Assembly: GCA_002077065.1 (NCBI GenBank)
Contig: NAJO01000068.1
Span: 94,329-158,328, forward strand
DNA: 64,000 bases
DNA from: Cryoendolithus antarcticus
Lineage: Eukaryota > Ascomycota > Dothideomycetes > Cladosporiales > Cladosporiaceae
Direction of reading: 5' to 3'
This document shows, one piece after another, positions 23,620 to 33,656 of this stretch. The position numbers and the translations under genes were made by a program. The notes beneath the pieces are model-generated. The model saw only the letters and a program-made list of their open reading frames with translations, made no database searches and was not told the DNA's origin. Position 1 is the stretch's first letter, and every line of letters begins with the position of its first letter.

Positions 23620-23898
23620 AACTTGAAGACCGCAATGCCGGCCGTTGCTACTAACGTGTCAATGCTCCAGCTTCCCAAGCGAGGCATGACAATGTTAAGA
23701 CCTTTCTAGTACCGCGCGAGCCATAGTAGTGGGCTCGGAATATGTTGAAGCTACGCTGACAGTATTGACGCTTCGTCGCGAAACATGGAATTCGACGGAA
23801 CCACTGCAATTACGAAGCAGGGCCGTCGTTGGGATCTGCTCGCCTCCCCCGGAGTATCTGACGGCGAAGCAGCTCACTCTCGCAGCCCAAGACCTTTG

Positions 23899-24598
23899 TC
23901 AACCGCCCTCGGCCCCGGCGTGATGGCGATGGAGATCACCGTCGACCCGCTGCGTCATCGAGAAATCGAACAAACAACGCCCATCAGGAACCCGAGCATC
24001 GAATTCCATTGTCCAGTTCCCGGACACAACAAATTGCTTGTAGATCCAACCGTCGGTGACGGTGTCATTCTCGCCAGATACTCCGAGAGTCATGCGGTCA
24101 GTAGGGAGGCCTTCTTCACTGCGGATACGGATATGCTGAAAGCGGTTCAACAAAGTCGTTGGCAACGGAATGGTCCAGGGGCCACCGATGTGTTGTGAGC
24201 CATCGGCATAGACGATCGAGAAGGTGATCGATAGCGTAGCATTATCGAGATCATCTTGTATTGGGTTCGTACTTCAATGGGGCCAAAAGAGGCCGTAGAG
24301 GTACATGTAGTACAGTTCGTCGCTGCGAGAGACGGATGAGTTCAGATATGCAGACGGACTGTTGCAAGACCTACTAGACAATGGGAAACGGCGTTACATC
24401 GAGGAATTGGATATCGAAGAGCTGTTCTCCAAACGGAACCGTCGGACCGGATGTCGCGTTGTTCGATCCTGGCAACTTAGCTTGTGAACCTATTGTCTGC
24501 GGAATATGCGCCTGTCGGAGTCGTTGCTGCTGAGACAGCCGAGCTGTAGCGACGCTAATAGAGAGCAGGAAGCCGGTTCCCACGAACTCGAGCAGCAT
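23899..24598 (-). pseudogene. Secreted paralog 3 of tandem array, nonsense codon
   Basis: Exon 1 is 24598-24375 (MLLEFVGTGFLLSISVATA signal peptide, then GEQLFDIQF). The 52-nt intron has donor GTAGGT, and exon 2 is 24322-23899. Fourteen codons after the phase-2 junction the text reads YMYLYGLFWPH and then an in-frame TGA at 24276-24274. Copy 2 has WPQW at this point, so the stop sits where a Trp codon is expected. Beyond it the same frame continues intact to the family end (LSITFSIVYADGS, VVSGNWTMEFDARVPDGRCL). Translation would stop after 90 residues. Either a recent pseudogene or a truncated allele; there is no frameshift or other damage. Confidence 0.82.
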
Positions 24599-24906
24599 TG
24601 CAGGTTGACGACACAATCACTCGAAAGTCAGATCGAGGGCAATTGCCAGGGTAAACACAGACATCACTTTCGTGAACGTCGCCTTACGACAGTGAAGTGG
24701 CACAGCTACTCCGCAAGTGCCGAAGCGTCACATGCTCTCTGAGATTCCAGGCAACCTTGAGTCCGTCGTGAGAGCATACCTATCCAGCTAGGCAGGGTGG
24801 GACATGGTCATGCTCCTGCAATTCACCATCCACTCAGGTCGACCTGTGTAGCCGCCAAAATATATGCCATACAGTCAAGACCTGAGCTTGTAGTGGTGCT
24901 CATATT

Positions 24907-24920
24907 CGGCGGCTATCTGA
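24907..24920. promoter_or_regulatory. Conserved 14-bp motif upstream of paralog 3
   Basis: CGGCGGCTATCTGA, 309 bp upstream of the paralog 3 ATG (24598). It is identical over 14 bases to the copy at 26172. The following AAAC is shared with the copy at 23606. Confidence 0.45.
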
Positions 24921-25146
24921 AACAGATCGACTCCCATGCAGGGACTGACAACAGAATGCGCCGCGTAGATGGCCTCTTCAGGCTATGTACGCACGCTGTT
25001 CGGGCTGCCTGCAGGTGTTACTGAGCATCTCAATCTCTCCGCTCCTCACCATCAAACTATTGCGTTCCAACGCAAACAGACATCTCTCATCCGGCGCATC
25101 TAGAGGAGTATCCTTGGCGCAAAGTAGGATCTTCGACGCAGTCGAC

Positions 25147-25900
25147 TCACAGCTCACGGGGTACATCTGAACTAGGAAGCCCACTCCCACTACCGAACGC
25201 CTTCGCCAGCCACGAGCTGTCTTCAGCACCTCTAGGATCGAAGTCTCCGTCCATCCACTGCGTTAAAGAGAAGTCAAACAAGCACCTCCCGTCAGGAACT
25301 CTCGCATCGAATTCCATAGTCCAATTGCCCGCAACCACCCATTGTCGCAGAATCACCCCGTCAGAGACCACGTCGTTCCCCCCAAGCACCATGCGCTCCT
25401 TGTGGGCGCCGGTCATATTCCTGATATCAATATGGTTCCACCTGCTGAGCGCAGTCGGAGCCATGGGTATAGTCAAAGGCTTGAAGGAATCAAAAGCTCC
25501 ATCAACGTACGTGATGTTGAACTTGATAGTCAGAGTGGCGTTTGCCAAAATCTCCTCGGTGAGGTTGATGGCTCGGTCTCGCCAGATGCTGCCGTACATC
25601 CAGATGTAGAAGACGTGATCACTAGAGGGGCAGATCAATGCGTGCTCCGTTGTGTGTCTGGACGGAAGGGCTCACTCACGAGACGATCGGGCAGGGCGCT
25701 ATCTCTATGAACTCTATCTCGAAGCGCTGCTCCTGGACAGGCACTAGTGGGCAATACGTTGCGTTACTGTTGCCTAGGATGTCGGCCGGCCACGGCCTTG
25801 CTGCGCCGCTCTCCGCGTGTAGACGTTGTTGCGTAGGCGATTGAGCATGTACAGCGATGGTACAACATAATAGCGGAGCAAGTGCAGTGGAAGGTCGCAT
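25147..25900 (-). CDS. Secreted paralog 4 of tandem array
   Basis: Exons 25900-25680 and 25621-25147 (58-nt intron, donor GTGAGT, acceptor TCTAG, phase 2) give 231 aa, the longest copy. The signal peptide is about residues 1-19 (MRPSTALAPLLCCTIAVHA). Then comes NATYCPLVPVQEQRFEIEF, followed by exon 2 with FYIWMYGSIW, NLTEEILANATLTIKFNITY, HIDIRNMTG, VVAGNWTMEFDARVPDGRCL and LTQWMDGD. The tail after the conserved end block is about 30 residues and Ser/Gly-rich. Many N-glycosylation sequons. Frame intact. Confidence 0.87.
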
Positions 25901-26171
25901 ATTACTAAACTACAGCAAGAAAATCAATGACGGAGGGGATACTGTGCTTCAGACCATTGAATGTATGAGATCAATGTTGAGGAAACCGCACGTGCGTAAT
26001 TGCACTCATTATAGTCGCCTCGCTTACCTGCAGCCCAGTGGCACAGGCAGGCAACACCGTAGTGTAGCACCCTACTGTCGGAAGTTGTAAGTATACGCTG
26101 CATCAAGAGTCGAATGGCTAGTACGGTGTGTTGCAAAGACAAGCTTGCGAACTTAGCGCTGAGCTCATGGT

Positions 26172-26185
26172 CGGCGGCTATCTGA
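26172..26185. promoter_or_regulatory. Conserved 14-bp motif upstream of paralog 4
   Basis: CGGCGGCTATCTGA, 272 bp upstream of the paralog 4 ATG and only 40 bp past the paralog 5 stop. It is identical to the copy at 24907. Confidence 0.45.
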
Positions 26186-26224
26186 GGTGAGGTTACTTCA
26201 TGCAGCTACTTTGATGTATTCCTC

Positions 26225-26906
26225 TCAACCCGCCCCTCCATCCAACCACTGCGTAAATTCGAAGCCGAAAAGACATCTCCCATCCGATAGCCTAGCATCA
26301 AACGCAAAAGTGTAATTGCCAGAAAAGAGGAATTCGTAGAAGAACGCGCCATCGACGAGAATGTCGTGGTAGCCAAGGGACAGGTGATCAACATAATGTC
26401 CAGTCTCGTTGCGGATAGCGAGGTATCCGAAATCTTGTGCTATCATCTGCGTTCGTAGAGGAACAGTCCCTGGGCCCCACGTGTGCTCTCTGCCGTTCTC
26501 GAACGACGCAGACATCGTTGCACTTAGAGTCGCATCAGCGAGGATGGCATCTGTCACATTCGGCAGATTATGCTGGAGGTAACCTTGCACCTTGGCGAAG
26601 AAGGTTCGATCTCTGTGCGGCGCCGTTAGCACGTACGGATTATGGTGTAGTTGCGCGGCAGATTTACGCGGTGATCGGATATGGCGCGATATCAACGTAG
26701 TAAGTGCGAAAGAGCTGGTCGTCTTTAGGCAGAGGCCCGAAGGTGACATTGCCGTCGCTAGGCACACATTGTGGCTGGCTATGGTCCGCAGAGCAATCCG
26801 AGATACCATGTCTGAGGGGCCGCTGTTGCGAGAGCCATGGACTTTTACTCACGGCTTTGACCAGGGCAGTGTACACCAGTAGAGCCAGGACTCCATTACA
26901 GTACAT
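26225..26906 (-). CDS. Secreted paralog 5 of tandem array (most divergent)
   Basis: Exons 26906-26668 and 26612-26225 (55-nt intron, donor GTAAAT, acceptor CACAG, phase 2) give 208 aa from ATG 26906 (MYCNGVLALLVYTALVKAVS, signal peptide). The same frame is open further upstream to 27047, but the extra residues are not signal-like. Conserved parts are NVTFGPLPKDDQLF, YYVDIAPYPI, LADATLSATMSASF, AIRNETGHYVDHLSLG and FSGNYTFAFDARLSDGRCLF, ending with TQWLDGG. The Trp of GNWT is Tyr here, so it is the least similar copy. It is adjacent to, and on the same strand as, the WDR89-like gene 229 bp upstream. Confidence 0.83.
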
Positions 26907-27134
26907 CCTGATGAGCGTCGACCAGTATGAGAGGCCTCTTGTACTGCGCGCAAAAGGTGGACTGATCTTGGCAAATGAAGTCTGACAGTGGATGGCAGAT
27001 GCGAGGTCGCAGTGTCTTGGCGGTGAGTAGCGTCCCAAGTTGGGCATACTCGCTTATTAGATTAAGCCTTCCTCGAAAGCGACCCCGAGATTCCCTTCGT
27101 AGCGTTTGATGTCTTGCATGGTGGGATGACTTGA

Positions 27135-28223
27135 TCAGTATGGCGCAAAGCGCTCGATGCCCTTCTTCGCATTCCGCTTCGCCTTCTTCGAGCCAGGAGC
27201 TGCAAGTGACTGATCCTGCTGTGCGGTATCCGATGGTGATAGACTCCAATAACGCACGTGCCCGTCCTCGCCACAAGTGAGAGTAGTCGCTGCATCGACG
27301 AATAGAATGTCACGAACGACTTCTTCGCCATGCGCACCTGGCAGATCGACACGGCTTCCAATCGACCAGTTCGGATCTTGCAGTGGCACAAGCGAGAGCG
27401 TCTGGTTGACATTGTGTCCGAACGCAACCACAGGATTAGGCAGGAATGATTGCTGTGCGACATTGATCACATACATACAATCCAGCTTCTCCCGGAGATC
27501 ACCGAACTGATGTGCAGGTAACGGCTCCTCTTCAGTGGTACCAGTCTTGTCCAGTCCATACACCGAGAATTGCTCGTCAGTGCTGAGCGTGTAGACCTGA
27601 TCGTCGGTGAGGAAGCCTGCGCAGTGCACCGCAGATCGTGGGTTAAGCACCTGCATCAGCGCATCCTCTTCCTCCGGAATATTGGCATCGAAGATCGAGA
27701 CTAAGCCGTCTGTGCTACCCGAGAGGAGCAGATTACTCTGCGTCGAATGCCATGCGAGCTGAGTAATCGTGTCCGTGTGGCTCTCAGCGTATGACCGGAT
27801 CGGCTGGGCAGGGGACCGCATGTCGTAGATGAGTACACTTACATCGCCTAAGCCTTCCTTCGTGCTCTCCGTACCAGCCGCGATGAAGTGGCCTGCGCAT
27901 GCTACAGCCGATATACCTGCGCTCTTCGGTTCGATCAGCTCCAGGTTGGGCGATTTGATCCCTGTCCGAGGGTCCCAGACGCGGACTCGACTATCACGGC
28001 CGGCAGAGACAAACGTTGTAGCATCGGCGCCGGCGGTCAGACACGCAAGACCGCTATGAGCGCCCTTCACCTCATCTGTAAGTTGGACTGTCGGCAAATC
28101 GAAGAGTCTTAAGCTGTCGTCAGACCCGATCGTTGCGAAGTGCTGACCTGCCTTCGCGAGAGTGAAGAAGTAGGTGTTTGACGGCGAGCCGAGAGTTGAG
28201 CTGGCAAGCTGCTTTGCTGCCAT
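27135..28223 (-). CDS. WD40 repeat protein, WDR89-like
   Basis: A single exon of 362 aa from ATG 28223 (MAAKQLASSTLG, good context ATCATGGCA). Several WD40 blades are visible: ATIGSDDSLRLFDL, FVSAGRDSRVRVWDPRTG, DVSVLIYDMRS, LLLSGSTDGLVSIFDANIPEEEDALMQV and TCGEDGHVRYWSL. The order and the DANIPEEEDALMQV text match the WDR89 family. The C-terminus is basic (KKAKRNAKKGIERFAPY). WDR89 function is poorly known; it is a cytosolic/nuclear beta-propeller. Confidence 0.88.
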   Translation of the reverse strand: MAAKQLASSTLGSPSNTYFFTLAKAGQHFATIGSDDSLRLFDLPTVQLTDEVKGAHSGLACLTAGADATTFVSAGRDSRVRVWDPRTGIKSPNLELIEPKSAGISAVACAGHFIAAGTESTKEGLGDVSVLIYDMRSPAQPIRSYAESHTDTITQLAWHSTQSNLLLSGSTDGLVSIFDANIPEEEDALMQVLNPRSAVHCAGFLTDDQVYTLSTDEQFSVYGLDKTGTTEEEPLPAHQFGDLREKLDCMYVINVAQQSFLPNPVVAFGHNVNQTLSLVPLQDPNWSIGSRVDLPGAHGEEVVRDILFVDAATTLTCGEDGHVRYWSLSPSDTAQQDQSLAAPGSKKAKRNAKKGIERFAPY

Positions 28224-29462
28224 GATCGTCGAAGTGCCACTGATCACTCGTGTTCACGAGAAAATAGTCGATGCACTGGCCTTGACTTTGGACAGAATGA
28301 CTGTTTCGTGTGATTCGCAGCCGAAACAGGATCACCTCATCTTATCCCTCAGATGTCTCGTTTTCCGAGCAAGTGTACAAATGCTTGCGATTGTTGGTCA
28401 TTTTCAGTGATGAAATGCAGATAGTGAAGATCATTGAATGGAAGACTCACGCTAGCCGAATCCAGACATCTAGTTCGCACCTCCCTTACTGCACTTTGTA
28501 GCAGAGGGCTTTGACCTCAGATCTCATCTCCGAATCAACATCAATGCACTGTAACTTGTGTCCCCCGGATCTACAGATCCGTGGGCGATCAGCAGAGTTG
28601 CCGCTCTGGTTTGCAGCAGTCTTTCGCCCGGATTGCGAGGTCTGTAGTTCGCCTGGGTTTGAATGCAGGGTCATGAGCGGTGAGTGCCTGTACGCCGAGC
28701 GCATATCGGGACGCAACCGGGGATGCCTTCGCCGGCAGAAGTCAATGAGAGGGCTATGGGCTCTGATCGATATGTCGGCCAGACTATTGCTACAGGACCA
28801 TAGTTCGTTGCTGGTCATCGCGGATCGCAACTTAATGTTGACGCTCGTAGTAGGCTGGCGCCAGCACACGAGCCAGCCATCGTGCCGCACAGCGAATCGC
28901 CGAGGCGTTGTTCTGGTCGTATGCTACGTGTCGAGCATGAGTCTGACGTTCTTCCCATCGGACAACTGCCGCGACCCAAACACGAACAGCGCATACGAAA
29001 CCTTGATGACAAGGACTTCTCGTGCCTGCACCGCCGAGTGCCGCCCGCTGCCTCGCTTCCGCCGGCAAGAAAGTCTGGAGCGCGCGGAAAGCAAGTGCCA
29101 TCCCAAGGCACACGCACGCACCCTGCATCCTTGACCCAACTTCTCGCGTGATATCGAATTGGCGGTCGGGATGTGATCTTCATTTGGCACTTGCCTTTGC
29201 CTTTGCTTTGACTCGCTCCTTCCACACCTTCGCTACTGCTCCCACGCTCGTGCCTTCTTGCCTTTGCGCCCAGTGCTCCTGCCGATTCGAGACGCTTCCG
29301 CCTTGCTCACAACTCACGGGCCTGCCTGGTCTCAGCCCCTTGCTCATTTGCTGCAAACGCAACTCCTGCGTCCTTACCAAACCTCTATCTTTTGAAGCGA
29401 CAACACTCGCCGGCATACCGCGACTATCGCCACCACCACCTCCACCCTACACACCGCCCACA
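28224..29462. other. Divergent intergenic region
   Basis: About 1.2 kb between divergent genes. Several overlapping ORFs exist on both strands but none reads like a protein. From about 29190 to 29460 the plus strand is strongly CT-rich (CTTTGCCTTTGC and CCACCACCACC runs), which fits a long pyrimidine-rich leader of the gene starting at 29463. Confidence 0.55.
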
Positions 29463-30332
29463 ATGCGCCGCCAAGCCCCCATAGCCCAGACTCTCTACGC
29501 CCATCTCTACCCCAGCCCTTCGCCAAAAGACCCTCCAAACTTCTCCACACATCTCTCCCAACATCTCGTCCCGGAAGTCCGCCTCGAAGTCGCAACTTTC
29601 TACGGCGATTTGAACTCCACAGAAGCCCGCTACCCAGGCTTGAACTACTGCCACCCGCCTCATCGCGCCCGTCTAGCCCGCTTCAAACACCATGCTCGTT
29701 TATTCCGGGCCTTCACTGAGCTCGGATTGACCTACCAGGAGATCCAGGACTTCTGCTGCTGGGAGGGGACGAGGTGGGCAAGGGAGCGTTTCGAACGAGA
29801 TGAAGGGGTGAAAGTGAGGGATACGACTGGCGAGGAGATCGGAGCGTGGGTGGACTGGAGAGACCGGGATCTGGTGCCGGAAGTGAAGGGAGGGATCGAG
29901 AGGAAGACGGAGGTCAGGGCGTGCGTTGAGCGTGGTGGGGAGGACGCGGAGATGGAGGATGAGGGGGATGTCGAGGACGACGACGAGGAGGAGGGATCAG
30001 AAGGTTCAGACGAGACAGCGTCAGCGCCTGAGCCGAATGAAGAGGTACAGGCGAGGGAGGAGCACATGGATTTGATCAGAAATCGAAGAGACACCAGTAT
30101 TTCCGCACGCATCCTGGCGGCGTGGGAAGAAGGCACAGCATTACCACCAGAGCTGGAGCAATACCTCAAAGAGCGAAGCGAGCGCAACGGCCACCAAGTA
30201 CGAGACACGGACATCTTCGAGTTCCTGCGCACACGGAGACGCATCGGCTTGGACGCAGTGATGACTGCGGTCGAGAGCGGTGCAGCTCCAGCGGCTCGAT
30301 CAGCGGTGGAAGTGGCGGCCACAGCTGCTTAG
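29463..30332 (+). CDS. Conserved fungal protein with acidic region, function unknown
   Basis: 289 aa from ATG 29463 (CACAATGCG context); the frame is open upstream to 29022 but that part lies in the CT-rich leader. Residues 1-110 look globular and helical (LVPEVRLEVATFYGDLN, LFRAFTELGLTYQEIQDFCC, WEGTRWARERFERDEG). Residues about 155-185 are a run of Asp/Glu. The C-terminus is helical (ISARILAAWEEGTALPPELE, IFEFLRTRRRIGLDAV). No catalytic motif or signal peptide. I do not recognise a named family. The acidic stretch hints at a nuclear or chromatin role (weak inference). Confidence 0.7.
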   Translation: MRRQAPIAQTLYAHLYPSPSPKDPPNFSTHLSQHLVPEVRLEVATFYGDLNSTEARYPGLNYCHPPHRARLARFKHHARLFRAFTELGLTYQEIQDFCCWEGTRWARERFERDEGVKVRDTTGEEIGAWVDWRDRDLVPEVKGGIERKTEVRACVERGGEDAEMEDEGDVEDDDEEEGSEGSDETASAPEPNEEVQAREEHMDLIRNRRDTSISARILAAWEEGTALPPELEQYLKERSERNGHQVRDTDIFEFLRTRRRIGLDAVMTAVESGAAPAARSAVEVAATAA

Positions 30333-31664
30333 GGAGCGGGCCGGCAAACGATGAGGCTGTATCCTTGGACCGTGGGCGCGGATGTGAGTGGCATAGAGGT
30401 GCATTGGGAGGCGTCGCGCCGAGCGGCAGCTGTGTTAGGGGGGAGCACGCGACTGAGGAGCAGGGCATCGCTATTTTGCTTTCGATATCAGGTGTTACGC
30501 ATGTACATATTAGATGGGAGTATTTGGGCTGGCTGAGGCGGACAGGGCATGGCGTCGTATTCCAGCAGGGCGTTATTGGCCGCTCACTCGAGCAATGCAT
30601 CCGTAGAGAGCAACATGCCTTCAGATCATACTCGATCTCCTCAGTGCATGTCTCCATTACACCGTGAATCGCCGCCTGGTCAGTTCACGTGCTTCAAGAC
30701 GGACAGTCAAACGCGTAGGGGCGAGAGGAGAAGTGAGTGAGCAGTCTACCAATGTACTGGTGTCTGTATGTACCAAACGCATCCGACAGAACGCGCACAG
30801 GCTCGTCTACAAGAGCAAGAGAAGCTCCGTCTTTTGTGCTCATCATGGGCAACATGAAGGCTCTCTAATCCATTACCGGAACGCCCGACGTCGTTCCCTC
30901 TCAGTCAACATGATGAACGCCAGTGTCCGCAATCTATTCCGTCCGCGAACGCAGTGAACGCCTAGCCCCAGAGTGAGGCGAAATCATTGAAGCAACGCAG
31001 CAAACCAATTTCAATAACGCCAGCCATTCTATCCAAGCATGTCCACCCGCGCGGCCTCTCAGGGCCAAGCAGTGGACTCTGTCGCCAGTCGGTGGCGGTC
31101 CAAGGGGGTATCATCCAGCTCGTCTCGGTCGAAAACACAAGGAAACGTAAGAGAAGGAGCGTAGCGTAGCGGTCTAGGCAATCGAATCATCGTCGTCGTT
31201 GCTCTCATCGCCCGCGCCAAGTGAGGCGCCGCGACTCAGCAAGGAGTCCTCCCGTATGACTCGAAACAAATGCCCTGAACGCCGCGCTAATGTGAGTGAT
31301 GAGATCTCCAGTGGATCGATCCTGTGTTCCAAGTTGATCCGTGTAGTGTATAGTGTGTACGTATTTAGCCGGTGGTGATGATGTAACGAAGAGAAATGTG
31401 CTGCATCCCACGCCGGTGCAGCGCAGTCGGTGAATAAACCGGTCAATGTGATGTGTCGCATCACCAGCGGTGAGGCCGCATCGCATGGATGTCGTGCCAC
31501 TGCATGTGTGATGAAGTGTCGATTGAGTACGTCCAGACGGCATGTAGCGGGGTGGCGGGGTGCTGAACCGCATTTGCGCTTTCCGGACCGAGTCATGGCC
31601 GAGCGGACATCTCCGGTAGGCAAGTGCGGCTCAGTTTGAGTGTCAGCAACACAACTTATGCACT
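30333..31664. other. Intergenic region between convergent genes
   Basis: 1.3 kb between the 3' ends of the acidic-protein gene and sfp1. ORFs here are short and overlap on both strands. A minus-strand frame at 31174-31623 looks like sfp1 3' flank rather than a gene. Nothing recognised. Confidence 0.5.
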
Positions 31665-33656
31665 TCAGAAACCAATACCGCTGCCGGTCATGCCCGCACC
31701 AGCAACGTTCACGCTGATGCCTTGAACATTGCTCGGTACCGCAGGTGTCCCGCTGGGACTCAACTTGAGCTCCGGGTTGCAGGGCGGGCTGTGTTGGCGA
31801 TGGTATTTCAGGCCGTTCAGATTCTTGTAGCGCTTGCCACAGACCTCACAGCGGTAGGGTTTTTCCTTCTCCATACCGACGGTGCCAGGATAAGGAATCG
31901 AGGTCGTGGGATCAACGATCGAGAACGAGCCATCGGGGTTCTCTTTGAGCTGCTGATTCTGATGACCATGCTGCTTGTGATACTTCAATCCGTTCTGGTT
32001 CTTGTATGCCTTCTCGCAGCCAATGACAGGGCACTTAAAGGGCTTGATCTCCTCTCCAACGAAGCCACCAACCCCAGCAAGTCCGTTAAGAAGCTCATTC
32101 TCGCGAACACGCTTAGCAACATCGCCAGTGTTCTCGAGCGCAGAAGTAGGGAAGCCTTTATTTCCGAAACCTGATTTGCTCAGCAGGCGCTTTGCGGGGT
32201 CATCGATAGTGCCTGACCCACCGTTGATCATTGATTTGTTCATGTCATAGTTGTTACCGTGCATGAGGTGGCTGTAATCAAGTTGCATGTTGCCGAATTG
32301 GCTGTAGTCCATGTCAAGCTCGGCGGGCGTTCCAGGCGCGGATGAGTCCGGGGTGGCAAATCGGTTCGCTGCTGCTTGCGTTGCCAGTGTTGGCGTGTTC
32401 ACGGATGAGACAGTCGGATTACTGGGATATGTGAAGTTAGATTGACTTGTGCGGGGTGTGGTCGGGGTTGTTGCATTGAGACCCTGGCCTTGGAAGGCGT
32501 TCGCTATGTTGACGTTCAGCGGCGCTGCTCGAGGCTGTTGTCGCCCGAACTGTGGTTGAGGCTGGAACTGCGAGCCTTGAGGCTGCTGTACTTGCGGTGC
32601 AGGCGTAGAATCATCCATATCCATGTCATCGATATTATCGAAGCCAGCGATCTGGTCGTGGTTTTGCCCGTTGAACAGCGGTGATGCGTGAGGTTGAAAG
32701 CTCGGCTGGGGTCGTTGCATCTGCGGTTGCGGCGTACCTGATTGCGATGTGTGAGCTTGCTGCTGGACAGCCTGGGCAGTGCTGGTGGCGTTCGCCGCGC
32801 GACTGCTTGGGTACTGCTGGTCCCGTGGGGTGCGGCCCATGGTTTGAGTGGGTTGCTGTGCGTGAGCCTCCTCGTAGTGTTGAAGCAGCTCATGCATCGA
32901 GTCGAGCTTGATGTCGCAGCATACATAGTCGCGCATGTAGTTCGCCTCCATCTTAGGAAGATACGAAGAGGAGTGGAAGGAGCCATTTTGGAAGGAGCCG
33001 TTATGATGCATGTTCAGAGGTGAAGTGCCGGTCATGAAGAGACTATGCGCTGTCAGTACATAGAGTGATAGCATGGGGATGCGCCTAACTCACTCGTCTC
33101 GAATGAACGAGCCCATGCTCATGCCGCCCCAACTCATCCCACCCATCAGGCTGCCCGCTGCGTAGCTCGGTCGCCGCGCATCGCCATTTGTGGGTATGGA
33201 TCGCGCGCCTAGCATGTTGACCGACTCCTGCCGTTGTCTAGGCTCTGCTGACTGTGCACCTTGCATCCTGTCGTTACTCTGTGCGATAGTGATGTGAGGT
33301 TGCTGGAGTTGCGACGTGAGAGCCGACTGGGGGCGTGGCGAGTCGGACGCGCTCCGAATTTCTATCGGAGGACTCGGCATGGTGTACTCTCCCTGGGTAA
33401 AATCCAGACGGGGTGTGAAGAGATCAAAGGCGCCAGACTCGTCGCTATCGTCTGCGAACAAGAGATCCTGGGTAAAGTCGTCCGATGCGCTCGGTTGTGA
33501 CTTAGTAAAGTCGTCCGAGTAATAGTTGTTGTCCAAGTTATACGGGTGATAACGAGGACTGTCGGCTAATGTGCGGGGTGGAGTGCTTATAGGGGTGCTG
33601 TTGAAAGAAGATGGCGACGTGGGAGAGGAGGGCGAGTGTCGGGTCGAGGTATCCAT
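31665..33656 (-). CDS. sfp1: Split C2H2 zinc-finger transcription factor Sfp1
   Basis: Exons 33656-33094 and 33042-31665 (51-nt phase-2 intron) give 646 aa. Splicing to the second AG after GACAG restores SFIRDDLFMTGTSP, the fungal Sfp1 junction. The N-terminus is Ser/Pro/Asp-rich, followed by the conserved GGMSWGGMSMGSFIRD. Then comes a first zinc-binding segment (YMRDYVCCDIKLDSMHELLQ) and a Gln-rich middle. Two C-terminal C2H2 fingers, CPVIGCEKAYKNQNGLKYHKQH (about residue 524, exceeding 20 only by the final His pair) and CEVCGKRYKNLNGLKYHRQH (about 583), close the protein. Yeast Sfp1 activates ribosomal protein and ribosome-biogenesis genes in response to nutrients via TOR. No nearby target genes are implied. 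Confidence 0.93.

Larger units (their letters stand above)
21579..26906 (-). other. Tandem array of five secreted-protein paralogs
   Basis: Five head-to-tail copies on the minus strand (21579-22310, 22631-23302, 23899-24598, 25147-25900, 26225-26906). Each has a signal peptide, then a DQLFxIEFLxxxPxPI-type block. A single phase-2 intron of 52-58 nt follows at the same point, and exon 2 ends with GNWTMEFDAR-PDGRCLFD-T-W-DGD. Spacers are 320, 596, 548 and 324 bp and contain no further copy that I could find. I do not recognise the family. Orientation, spacing and a shared upstream motif in three copies point to DNA-level segmental duplication including the promoter. Confidence 0.88.

Noticed and set aside
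29022..29462. N-terminal extension of the acidic conserved protein
   Set aside because: The extra 147 codons run through a CT-rich leader and do not read like protein; ATG 29463 has a good context and starts the globular part.
31174..31623. 149-codon minus-strand ORF downstream of sfp1
   Set aside because: Overlaps other equally long frames, His/Thr/Arg-rich random composition, no family resemblance.
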